From Herbaspirillum sp. YR522 (GTDB lineage Bacteria; Pseudomonadota; Gammaproteobacteria; Burkholderiales; Burkholderiaceae_D): DNA of 44,506 nt. Every line of letters starts with the position of its first letter. Within the stretch, counting starts at the first letter, position 1. A model generated the notes under the pieces. It saw nothing but the letters and a program-made list of their open reading frames with translations. It was not told the DNA's origin and made no database searches. The DNA lies in assembly GCF_000282575.1 (NCBI RefSeq), contig NZ_AKJA01000012.1, positions 1 through 44,506 of the forward strand, written 5' to 3'. This document shows positions 23,880 to 31,531 of this stretch, in pieces. The position numbers were made by a program, and so were the translations under genes.

Positions 23880-24901
23880 AGTCCTTTGTTCTTGAGTGCC
23901 TGGTCGAGCCGTGGATAGACGCGACGGGCGTTGCCTTCGAAGATCTTGTGGCGTTGGTCGTCGGTCAGGGCGGCGGCCTCGATGTAGCGTTTGGTGTCGT
24001 CATAGTAATGACCGGTCTCGGGATCGATGCCGCGTACGGCGCCGATCATCTCGGAGGCGAACAGCACATTGTCGACCGGGATCACCTTGGTCAGCAGGTC
24101 GATGCCAGGCTGGTGGTAGACGCAGGTATCGAAGAAGATGTTGTTGAGCAGATGTTGCTGCAGCAGCGGCTTCTTGAGCTCTTGCGCCAGGCCGCGGAAA
24201 CGCCCCCAGTGATACGGCACCGCGCCGCCGCCATGCGGGATCAGGAACTTCAACGTCGGAAAATCGCTGAACAGGTCCGAGCTCAGGCACTGCATGAAGG
24301 CGGTGGTGTCGGCGTTCAGGTAGTGCGCACCGGTGGTGTGGAAACAGGCGTTGCAGCTGGTGCTGACATGGATCATGGCCGGGATGTCGTACTCGACCAT
24401 CTTCTCGTAGAGCGGGTACCAGGAACGGTCGTACAAGGGCGCGGAGGTCCAGTGGCCGCCGGAAGGATCGGGGTTGAGGTTGATGCCGACGAAGCCATAG
24501 TCCTTGACGCAGCGTTCCAGCTCGGCGATCGAGGTGCGGATATCTGCACCTGGCGACTGCGGCAACATGGCCGCGCCGATGAAGTGATCGGGAAACAGTT
24601 CGGACACCCGGTAGCACAGCTCGTTGCAGATCGCCGCCCAGGTCTGGCTGGTATGGAGGTCGCCGATGTGGTGCGCCATGAAGCTGGCGCGTGGCGAGAA
24701 GATGGTCAGGTCGGCGCCGCGCTCTTGCATCAGGCGCAGCTGGTTGGCCTGGATCGATTCGCGCAGTTCGTCGTCGCTGATCTTCAGCTCCGATGGCTTG
24801 GGGCCGAGTTCGGGCGTGTTCAGGTTGGCGATCTGCCGGTTGCGCCACTCTTCCAGCGCCTTGGGTGCGGTGGTGTAATGGCCGTGGCAATCGATGATCA
24901 T
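23876..24901 (-). CDS. ligJ: 4-oxalomesaconate hydratase, LigJ type
   Basis: 341 residues of the amidohydrolase_2 fold, the length of LigJ. Landmarks: [105 protein letters not shown], and [24 protein letters not shown]. It hydrates 4-oxalomesaconate to CHA in the protocatechuate 4,5-cleavage pathway, feeding ligK, which starts 3 bases inside it. A terminator after the porin gene lies upstream, so this pair may depend on read-through or a separate promoter. Confidence 0.93.
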   Translation of the reverse strand: MIIDCHGHYTTAPKALEEWRNRQIANLNTPELGPKPSELKISDDELRESIQANQLRLMQERGADLTIFSPRASFMAHHIGDLHTSQTWAAICNELCYRVSELFPDHFIGAAMLPQSPGADIRTSIAELERCVKDYGFVGINLNPDPSGGHWTSAPLYDRSWYPLYEKMVEYDIPAMIHVSTSCNACFHTTGAHYLNADTTAFMQCLSSDLFSDFPTLKFLIPHGGGAVPYHWGRFRGLAQELKKPLLQQHLLNNIFFDTCVYHQPGIDLLTKVIPVDNVLFASEMIGAVRGIDPETGHYYDDTKRYIEAAALTDDQRHKIFEGNARRVYPRLDQALKNKGL

Positions 24902-24916
24902 GCGAACTTCTCCTGT

Positions 24917-24953
24917 AAAAAAACCTGCCGCACCAGCGAAGCGGCACGGCAGG
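24917..24953 (-). terminator. Rho-independent terminator after the porin
   Basis: Reading minus: CCTGCCG (24953-24947), a 16-base loop, CGGCAGG (24930-24924), then seven T (24923-24917). It sits between the porin stop and ligJ and could attenuate transcription of ligJ-ligK. Confidence 0.75.
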
Positions 24954-24961
24954 AAACACTG

Positions 24962-25990
24962 CTAGAAACGGTGGTTGATGCCCAGCGTCATGCCGACCTG
25001 GCGTGCCGCCCCCGCCGTGTTCAAGGTCGAGACCACGGCATTGTGGTACTTGGTGTAGTCCACTTCGGTGTACAGCTTGGTGCGCTTGGACAGCATGTAG
25101 TCCAGGCCGACGATGGTCATGTCCTTGCCGCGCGCGCGGTCGGTGGAAGAGGTGGTGCGGTAGAAGCCGCCAGTGAGCTTCCATTGATGGGTGAAGGCAT
25201 AGCTGGCGCCGCCGAAGATATTGCGCGCCACGGTATTGGGCGCGGTGGACGCCAGGTCCAGGGTGTCGATCATGTAGCCGCCCGACACGGCCAGCTTGCC
25301 GAGCTTGTAGGCGGCGCCGGCCAGGTAGTAGTCCTCGTTGCGATAGGTCGATCCCACCAGCACGCTGCGCCGGTTGTAGGACGCGCCGAGCGTGAGGTCG
25401 CCGCCGTAGTATTGCAGGCCGACGCCGCGCGCCGCGCCGTCGTTGGTACTGCCGGCCACTTCGCCGAAGGCGTTCTCGAGTTCGAACTTGAAGGCACCGA
25501 ATTCGCCGGTGTATTTCACGTCATTGCTAAAGCGCGTGCCGCTCGACGCCTGGGTCAGCGGAATCAGCGAGGTGTAGTTGAAATGGAACGGGTCGTAGTC
25601 GGAAATGAAGTCATGCGAGATGGTGTACTGGCGGCCCATGTCGAGCGCGCCCCAATTGCCCTTGAGGCCGACGAAGGACTGCCGCTGGAATAGCGTATTG
25701 GTGGTGTTGTCGAATGCGCCGGTGGCCAGGTTGAAACCGTTTTCCAGCAGGAAGTGCGCTTCCAGTCCGGCACCCAGTTCTTCCTTGCCGGCGATGTCGA
25801 TCTTGTTGGAACTGTTCCAGCCGTTCGATCCCATGTAGAGCTTGCTGCCGCCATTGGCTGCGGCGTTGCTGAGATAACGCACGCCGCCGTCGACGGTGCC
25901 GAAGATGGTGACGCTGGATTGGGCATTGGCCGCGTGCATCAACGGTGTGGTCAAGGCGAACAAGGCGCAAGTGCGAGCGATTTTTTTCAT
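24962..25990 (-). CDS. Outer membrane porin (gram-negative trimeric porin, OmpC/Omp32 family)
   Basis: 342 residues from ATG 25990, preceded by GGGGGGAG. Signal peptide MKKIARTCALFALTTPLMHAANA, then QSSVTIFGTVDGGVRYLSNA, the usual first strand of Burkholderiales porins. Further features: KIDIAGKEELGAGLEAHFLLENGFNLATG, FQRQSFVGLKGNWGALDMGRQY (constriction-loop neighbourhood) and the terminal strand MTLGINHRF ending in Phe for outer-membrane assembly. It lies between DctA and ligJ, suggesting passage of the carboxylic acid substrate of the cluster. Confidence 0.93.
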   Translation of the reverse strand: MKKIARTCALFALTTPLMHAANAQSSVTIFGTVDGGVRYLSNAAANGGSKLYMGSNGWNSSNKIDIAGKEELGAGLEAHFLLENGFNLATGAFDNTTNTLFQRQSFVGLKGNWGALDMGRQYTISHDFISDYDPFHFNYTSLIPLTQASSGTRFSNDVKYTGEFGAFKFELENAFGEVAGSTNDGAARGVGLQYYGGDLTLGASYNRRSVLVGSTYRNEDYYLAGAAYKLGKLAVSGGYMIDTLDLASTAPNTVARNIFGGASYAFTHQWKLTGGFYRTTSSTDRARGKDMTIVGLDYMLSKRTKLYTEVDYTKYHNAVVSTLNTAGAARQVGMTLGINHRF

Positions 25991-26091
25991 CAGTTGTCTC
26001 CCCCCGTATGGCGATTTCCACCGGGTATGTCGTTGTGTTGAAAGGATGTTGTCGATGCCCGCCGGTGGCGGGCGTCGGATTCGGCGGCGAA

Positions 26092-27432
26092 TCAGTGCGT
26101 GACGGCGACCTTGGCGGAAATCGCCACCTCCGGCTCGACATAGCCAGCGTCGAGCTCGGCCTTCATCTTGTCGCGGTCCAGCGCCTTCTCCCAGCTCGCC
26201 ACCACTACCGTGGCCACTGCATTGCCGGTGATGTTGACGAACACGAAGGCCGACGACAGCAGTCGATGCACGCCCAGGATCACCGCGATGGACGCCACCG
26301 GGATGGTGTTGGTTGCCGCCAGCGTGGCCGCCAGCACGGCGATGGCGGAACCCGCCACCCCTGCCCCGCCCTTGGACGTGATCAGCAGCACCAGCAGCAA
26401 GCCCAGCTGGTGCTCCCAACCCAGCGAGGTATTGGTGGCCTGGGCCAGGAACACCGCCACGGCGGCAAAATACAGGCAGGTGCCGTCGTGGTTGAACGAG
26501 TAGCCGCCGGGCAGCACCAGGCCGACCACCGAGCGTTCGCAGCCGATCTGCTCGAGCTTCTTGAGCAACTGCGGGAATACGCTCTCGGATGAACTGGTGC
26601 CGATCACCAGCAACAGCTCGGAGCGGATATAGCGCATCAGCTTGAGCAGGCTGAAGCCCGAGAAATGCGCCACCGGCCACAGTACCAGCACGAAGAACAG
26701 CAGGCAGGTCAGGTAGAACTCACCCACCAGCTTGCCCAGCGCCACCAGCGAGCCGACGCCGAAACGGCTGACGGTAAAGGCGATCGCACCAAAGGCTGCG
26801 ATGGGCGACACCTTCATGGCCAGGCCGATGATCCAGTACACGCCCTGGGCGAAGCTTTCCAGCACGGTGAGCATGGGCTTGGCGCGTTCGCCGGCGGCAG
26901 CCAGGCCGAATCCGAACAGCACCGACACGAACAGGATCTGCAGGATGTCGCCATTGGCGAAGCCCGATACCATGGTGCGCGGGATCAGGTTGAGCAGGAA
27001 CGCACTGGTCGAGACGAAATGGTTGGCCTGCTGGATGTAGTTGCTGGCCGCGCCCGCATCGAGGGCATTGACGTCGATGTTCATGCCCACGCCGGGCTGC
27101 AGCAGGTTGATGGTGACCAGCCCGATGACCAGCGCGATCGACGTGATGACCTCGAAATAGATCAGCGCCTTGACGGCCACCCGCCCTACTTTCTTCATGT
27201 CGCCGGCATTGGCGATGCCGCTGACGACGGAACAGAAGATGATCGGCCCGACCACCATCTGGATCAGCTTGATGAAGGCGTCGCCCAGGGGCTGCGATGC
27301 GCGGCCGATGTCCGGCCAGTAATGGCCGACGACCACCCCGATGACGATCCCGGCAAACACCTGGAACGAAACATCGCGGTAGAACGGCTTCCTGGTTTTC
27401 TGTCGTGGGACAGGCAGGTCTTTCATGTCCAC
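26092..27432 (-). CDS. dctA: Dicarboxylate/H+ or Na+ symporter, DctA family
   Basis: 446 residues of the glutamate-transporter-like fold. A GTG start at 27432 is chosen because GAGGAG lies 7 bases upstream; the in-frame ATG at 27426 is 13 bases away. Landmarks: FIKLIQMVVGPIIFCSVVSGIA, the serine-rich hairpin GTSSSESVFPQLL, GGYSFNHDGTCLYF (DctA usually has NLDGT here), SKGGAGVAGSAIAVLAATL, and VHRLLSSAFVFVNITGNAVATVVVA, where the usual ARAL(T)N differs. The His in SFNHDGT and the altered last motif suggest a substrate other than plain succinate. It imports di- or tricarboxylates across the inner membrane and probably serves this cluster. Confidence 0.9.
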   Translation of the reverse strand: MDMKDLPVPRQKTRKPFYRDVSFQVFAGIVIGVVVGHYWPDIGRASQPLGDAFIKLIQMVVGPIIFCSVVSGIANAGDMKKVGRVAVKALIYFEVITSIALVIGLVTINLLQPGVGMNIDVNALDAGAASNYIQQANHFVSTSAFLLNLIPRTMVSGFANGDILQILFVSVLFGFGLAAAGERAKPMLTVLESFAQGVYWIIGLAMKVSPIAAFGAIAFTVSRFGVGSLVALGKLVGEFYLTCLLFFVLVLWPVAHFSGFSLLKLMRYIRSELLLVIGTSSSESVFPQLLKKLEQIGCERSVVGLVLPGGYSFNHDGTCLYFAAVAVFLAQATNTSLGWEHQLGLLLVLLITSKGGAGVAGSAIAVLAATLAATNTIPVASIAVILGVHRLLSSAFVFVNITGNAVATVVVASWEKALDRDKMKAELDAGYVEPEVAISAKVAVTH

Positions 27433-27495
27433 GGGTGCTCTCCTCTATAAGATGGTCTTTTTTTCTTGGCATTGCTCTTGATGGCGATGTTGATC

Positions 27496-27554
27496 GGGGC
27501 CGCAGGCAGGCTGCGGTCCCCGGTGATGCGCATGGGCCGTGGCGAGGCACGGCC
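27496..27554. repeat. Two hairpins between decarboxylase and dctA
   Basis: GGGGCCGCAG (27496-27505) with CTGCGG-t-CCCC (27511-27521), one bulged base; and GGCCGTG (27535-27541) with CACGGCC (27548-27554), loop GCGAGG. No T-tract follows on either strand, so they look like RNA-processing or stability elements, not terminators. Confidence 0.45.
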
Positions 27555-27567
27555 GATATTGCCGCGC

Positions 27568-28479
27568 TTAGCGGGCGTCGTCGCCCAGGAACTCCAGGCA
27601 ATCGGCGAAGATCTCGTCGACCTCCAGGCGGCGCGGCAGCAACAGCTGCTTGTCGCAAAATGCGAGTGTGGCCGCGAGCGGCTTGCGCAATGCCTCGATG
27701 CCATCGGGTAGTTTGCGCCCCAGCGCGCCGGAGGGGTCGACCGCCGCCTTGGCCTGTCGGAACAACTGGTATACCCCGCGCACGCTATCGGGATGGGCCT
27801 CTGCCACGGCGCGGTGCATGACCGCGATGTGGTTGACCGGCACGAAACCGTGCGCAGCTTGCCACATCTTGTCCGCTTCTGCGTGATTGGCGATGACCGG
27901 CGCAATATCCTCATGCCTGGGCAGATCGTTGCCGAAGATGGCGGCGTCCAGTTCGCCGTCCATCAGCATCTGCAGCATCTCCTTGCCGGCCGGGGCCCTG
28001 CTGACGAACGCCGGGTCCTGGTACTGCTCCAGATGCCCGTTTTCGAATGTAATCCAGTCGATGCTGTCGGTGGCCACGCCGTAGGTGTCGTCGAGGATGG
28101 CGCGCACCCACATGCCGGTGGTCTGGGTATAGGCCCGTACCCCGACGCGGGCGCCCGCCAGGTCCTCCACGCGCAGGCCGGCGCGATGTCTTTTGTTGTA
28201 CACGATACAGCCTTGCTGCAGGCGCGCTGCCAACACGGTGGGCAGCAGGATCAGCGGCTTGCCGTAGGCCTTGGCCTGCAGGTAGGTGGCGATGGCCAGC
28301 TCGCTCACGTCATAGGCCTGGTTGCGCGCCATCGGCGCGAAGGCCCGATGGATCGGTTCGATATCCAGGCAATGCAGGCGCAGGCCGGGCAGCGCGATGT
28401 CGCCGCTGATGATCTTCTCGGTATGCGCATATTTCTTGATTGCCGCATCCAGTTGCAGCAGGTCGCCGACGGCCTTCAT
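27568..28479 (-). CDS. 4,5-dihydroxyphthalate decarboxylase-like protein
   Basis: 303 residues of the periplasmic-binding-protein-like fold used by Pht5-type 4,5-dihydroxyphthalate decarboxylases, with no signal peptide, so cytoplasmic. Typical stretches: YDVSELAIATYLQAKAYGKPLILLPTVL near 75-100, CIVYNKRHRAGLRVEDLAGARVGVRAYTQTTGMWVRAILDDTYGV, and PVNHIAVMHRAVAEAHPDSVRGVYQLF. Pht5 makes protocatechuate from 4,5-dihydroxyphthalate; whether this member has that substrate is uncertain because ring-hydroxylating and ring-cleaving genes are not nearby. Its ATG overlaps the stop of the LigI-like gene by 4 bases. Confidence 0.82.
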   Translation of the reverse strand: MKAVGDLLQLDAAIKKYAHTEKIISGDIALPGLRLHCLDIEPIHRAFAPMARNQAYDVSELAIATYLQAKAYGKPLILLPTVLAARLQQGCIVYNKRHRAGLRVEDLAGARVGVRAYTQTTGMWVRAILDDTYGVATDSIDWITFENGHLEQYQDPAFVSRAPAGKEMLQMLMDGELDAAIFGNDLPRHEDIAPVIANHAEADKMWQAAHGFVPVNHIAVMHRAVAEAHPDSVRGVYQLFRQAKAAVDPSGALGRKLPDGIEALRKPLAATLAFCDKQLLLPRRLEVDEIFADCLEFLGDDAR

Positions 28480-29342
28480 GCCGGGCCTCCCATGCGGGTC
28501 AGTTCGGGATAGATGGTGCGCGCCGTATCGCCGAAGATCCACGCCTGGTCTTCGGCCGACAGGATCGCCAGCCCGGCCTTGGCCTGTGCCAGCAACGACG
28601 CCAGCGAGCCCTCGGCGGACGGGAAGTTCGAGCCCCAGGCAATGCGCCGTGCCCCATATGCTTGCAACACCCGGGGGAAGAACGCCTCTGGGGTGGAGAC
28701 CCCGCGCGAGGCTTCGGCGATGGTGCGATTGGTCAGCTTGAGGTACACGCCCGGGTGCTGCGCCAGGTCGAACAGCGCTTGCGCCGACGCATACGGCGGG
28801 CCATCGGCCAGGTCCGGCCGCGCCAGGTGGTCCAGCAGCACGCGGCTGCGCGGGAACGTCGCGAGCATGCGCTCCAGGGCCGGCAGGCCGGCGGCCGTCA
28901 TCTGCAGGCAGATCGAGATATCGTGGTCTTGCGCGTATTGCCATACCGGGAACGAGCGTTCGTCGTCGAGCCACTTGGCCTGGCCGGGCATGGTGGTGCC
29001 GGTCAGGAACAGGCGCAGGCCGCTCAGGCCTTGCTCCAGCCAGAACTTGAACTTGTCGATGGCGTCGGGCGCCAGCACATCGATCGAGAATACGCCGCAG
29101 AAGCGGTCCGGATGCGCATTGACCGCGTCGAGCACATAGCGGTTGTCGTTGCCGTAGGCGGTCGAGGCCTGCACCACCATCGCATGGGCGATGCCGGCCT
29201 CGTCCATCGATGCCAGCAGGTTCTGGTAGTCGGCGGGACGATGGGCAGACCAGTCCGACTGCTTGCCGCCTACCGGCGCCAGGGGGTAGCGCTGGTGATC
29301 CGACGATATGGCATGCGTGTGCGTATCGACGATGTTATACAT
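28476..29342 (-). CDS. LigI-like amidohydrolase (2-pyrone-4,6-dicarboxylate lactonase family)
   Basis: 288 residues from ATG 29342 (AGGAG upstream). The barrel shows the metal motif VDTHTHAIS at 5-13, ASMDEAGIAHAMVVQASTAYGNDNRYVLDA, GLSGLRLFL, LLDHLARPD and IAWGSNFPSAEG. In the family the last strand usually ends GSD or GTD; here the acid is Asn. LigI opens the lactone PDC to 4-oxalomesaconate, the substrate of ligJ at 23876-24901, so the step would fit, but the family also holds sugar lactonases and other hydrolases. It is the first gene of the minus-strand cluster, divergent from the LysR-type regulator. Confidence 0.8.
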   Translation of the reverse strand: MYNIVDTHTHAISSDHQRYPLAPVGGKQSDWSAHRPADYQNLLASMDEAGIAHAMVVQASTAYGNDNRYVLDAVNAHPDRFCGVFSIDVLAPDAIDKFKFWLEQGLSGLRLFLTGTTMPGQAKWLDDERSFPVWQYAQDHDISICLQMTAAGLPALERMLATFPRSRVLLDHLARPDLADGPPYASAQALFDLAQHPGVYLKLTNRTIAEASRGVSTPEAFFPRVLQAYGARRIAWGSNFPSAEGSLASLLAQAKAGLAILSAEDQAWIFGDTARTIYPELTRMGGPA

Positions 29343-29434
29343 GGTTAAGCTCCTGCTCCTGGTAATACGATCAAAGTGAGCAGAGTGTAGATAGTCCTTC
29401 TCTTTTGAGCTAATTTCAACGACAACATCTGCCA

Positions 29435-29448
29435 TTAATTTATATTAA
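29435..29448. promoter_or_regulatory. Candidate LysR-type binding dyad
   Basis: TTAATTTATATTAA: arms TTAAT/ATTAA with four bases between, in the 140-base divergent gap between the LigI-like gene and the regulator, 34 bases before the regulator start. It could also overlap a -10 region because it is AT-rich. Confidence 0.4.
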
Positions 29449-29482
29449 GCTTGATGTCGATTATTTATTCCGGGAGGGACCG

Positions 29483-30694
29483 ATGAACAATGAAAACGCC
29501 CGCCTGCGGCGCCTGCTCCTGTTCGACGCGGTGTGCCACGAGGGTGGCATCAGCCAGGCGGCCGAAGCGGTCGGACTGACCCAGCCGGCGGTCAGCCTGG
29601 CCATCAAGAAACTGGAAGAGGCCTTTGGCGCGGTGCTGTTCGAGCGCGGTTTCGGCGGTAGCGACCTGACCCGTGACGGGCAGTTGTTGCACCGGCGCGT
29701 GCAACGCATGCGGCAACAGATCGAGGCGGCGGTGTCGCAGGCATTGTCCGGCACCCGGTCGCGCGCGACCGATGTCCAGACCGTGTGCCGCCACCTGACC
29801 GATGCCCAGATCCGCTGCCACATCGCCATCGCCGAACTCGGCTCGGCCGCCGAGGCGGCACGCCGGCTGGCCATCTCCCAGCCGGCGGTGCATCGCGCCG
29901 CGCGCAGCCTGGAAGACAATCTCGGCGTGACCCTCTACCGACGCCGGGTACACAGCGTCTCGGCCAATGGCGTCGGCCTGGAACTGGCGCGGCGCCTGGT
30001 GGTGGCCCAGGGCGAGATCGAGCAGGCCAGTGCCGACCTGGTCCATGCGCGCGGGCTGGCAGGCGGGCGCATTGCGGTGGGCGTGTTGCCGCTGCTGCCG
30101 CAACGGCTGCTGGCACGTACCATCGGCCGGCTGCGGGAAAACCATCCCAATGTCGCCGTCACCATCCGCGAAGGCGCGCACAGTCGCCTGCTGGAAGACT
30201 TGCGTTTCGGCCGTCTCGACATCATCGTCGGCGCCCTGCGCGAACCCCGGCTGCAAGGCTCGGTGGTCGAAATCGAGCTGTTTATCGACCCCTACGTGGT
30301 CGTGGCGCGACGCGGCCACGCGCTGGCCGCGCGGCGCAAGGTGGCGCCAGCCGACCTGGTGGACTACGGCTGGGTGGTGCCGCAGCAGGACATGCCGCGT
30401 CGGGCAGTGGTCGAGACCATGCTGGCCACGTTGCCCGAACGCCCGCCGGTGGTGGTGGAGACCAGCTCGCTGGCGATGATGATGGCCATGCTGGAGGAAA
30501 ACGACTGCATCTCGCTGCTGTCGCGCTCCCACATCCTGTATGGCAACTACCGCAACGATGTGGTGGCGCTCAAGGTCGTCGCGCCCAATGCCGATCGCAC
30601 CGTCGGCGTGACGATGCGATCGGACTGGCTGCCTACCCAGGTGCAGCAGGACTTTCTGGAACAGTTGCGGTTGCAGTGCCGCATGGACGACTAA
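29483..30694 (+). CDS. LysR-type regulator with two tandem HTH domains
   Basis: 403 residues, about 100 more than a normal LysR protein. Two HTH_1 units are visible: residues 7-66 (RRLLLFDAVCHEGGISQAAEAVGLTQPAVSLAIKKLEEAFGAVLFER) and 104-163 (AQIRCHIAIAELGSAAEAARRLAISQPAVHRAARSLEDNLGVTLYRR). They are followed by one substrate-binding domain from about 185 (GGRIAVGVLPLLPQRLLARTIGRLRENHPNVAVTIREG). GGGAGGGACC precedes ATG 29483. It is divergent from the LigI-decarboxylase-dctA-porin operon and is its likely regulator. Both HTHs keep the A-A-x-x-L-x-x-[ST]QPAV recognition core, so both may bind DNA. Confidence 0.9.
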   Translation: MNNENARLRRLLLFDAVCHEGGISQAAEAVGLTQPAVSLAIKKLEEAFGAVLFERGFGGSDLTRDGQLLHRRVQRMRQQIEAAVSQALSGTRSRATDVQTVCRHLTDAQIRCHIAIAELGSAAEAARRLAISQPAVHRAARSLEDNLGVTLYRRRVHSVSANGVGLELARRLVVAQGEIEQASADLVHARGLAGGRIAVGVLPLLPQRLLARTIGRLRENHPNVAVTIREGAHSRLLEDLRFGRLDIIVGALREPRLQGSVVEIELFIDPYVVVARRGHALAARRKVAPADLVDYGWVVPQQDMPRRAVVETMLATLPERPPVVVETSSLAMMMAMLEENDCISLLSRSHILYGNYRNDVVALKVVAPNADRTVGVTMRSDWLPTQVQQDFLEQLRLQCRMDD

Positions 30695-30729
30695 GCCATG
30701 CGCCCCACGGTGGCACGCAGGCAACGCCG

Positions 30730-31428
30730 TCAGCGCTCGATATCATCGGGACGGTCCTGCCGGTCTTTTACCGCGCCCAGGCCGGTGGCCATGCCCAGGC
30801 CCATGCCTGCGCCGCCTTCTTGTCCGCCCTGCCTTGCCCCGCCACCGGCGCCCGATGCCGCCTCGTTCCTGGGCCGCGCTGCGCCGCCGGCAACCCGGGC
30901 CGGGCCTTGCAGGGGCACCGTGACATCGGCCGGCACCGGCCCCAGGTCGAGCGCGGTGCGGATGAAATTGCGCAGCGACACCACCAGCGCCGCCGTTTCG
31001 ACCGGTCGCCCCGCTGCCAGCTCCAGCGCGGCCCGGCTGGCCAGCCGCACATGTTCTTCGGTGCCGAGCAGGATGATGTCCGACAGCGCCGCCTCTACCG
31101 CATCGCGTATGCGCCGCGCCCGTTCCGAGTTGCTGCGCGGCACGGCCGCCTGGTCGTCCAGCTTGACGTCGCCGCGCTCGGTCATGCGCAGCTCCCGCAG
31201 GTGCGTCGGGTCTACCGTCAATTGTCCGGTGAACGACCCGCCCAGCGTGCGATAGGCAGAAATCAAAGTCTTCAGTCGTTCATTGATCTGCCGGTTCATG
31301 CGTTCGCGGCGCTGCTGGATGGTCTGCATCATCAGCACGCGGATGCCCACGCCGGTCAAGGTCACGATGGCAAGGCCGACCAGGCTGGTCAGGATCGTCT
31401 GCCAGGAGTCGAAATCGATGCTACGCAC
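30730..31428 (-). CDS. Membrane-anchored protein of unknown function
   Basis: 232 residues from a GTG at 31428, picked because GGGAGAG lies just upstream; the frame is open to 31515 without a site. One N-terminal membrane segment (ILTSLVGLAIVTLTGVGIRVLMM, about 12-34) is followed by a basic helix QQRRERMNRQINERLKTLI, a helical cytoplasmic domain (NSERARRIRDAVEAALSDIILLGTEEHVRLASRAALELAAGRPVE) and a Gly-rich disordered tail from about 185. No family recognised. It converges with the LysR regulator 35 bases away and is 103 bases downstream of the FAD monooxygenase. Confidence 0.65.
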   Translation of the reverse strand: MRSIDFDSWQTILTSLVGLAIVTLTGVGIRVLMMQTIQQRRERMNRQINERLKTLISAYRTLGGSFTGQLTVDPTHLRELRMTERGDVKLDDQAAVPRSNSERARRIRDAVEAALSDIILLGTEEHVRLASRAALELAAGRPVETAALVVSLRNFIRTALDLGPVPADVTVPLQGPARVAGGAARPRNEAASGAGGGARQGGQEGGAGMGLGMATGLGAVKDRQDRPDDIER

Positions 31429-31531
31429 GGCGCTCTCCCACGGTTGCAAGGACCATGTGAGCGTTTTGGATTGGTTTTGTTCGCCCTCTTCCCCGAAATC
31501 CTCCGCCGCCGGCACGGCCGATCGCCCCGGA

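Noticed and set aside
26057-26073. GCCCGCC/GGCGGGC hairpin between dctA and the porin as a terminator
   Set aside because: No T-tract follows on the minus strand; likely just an mRNA hairpin.
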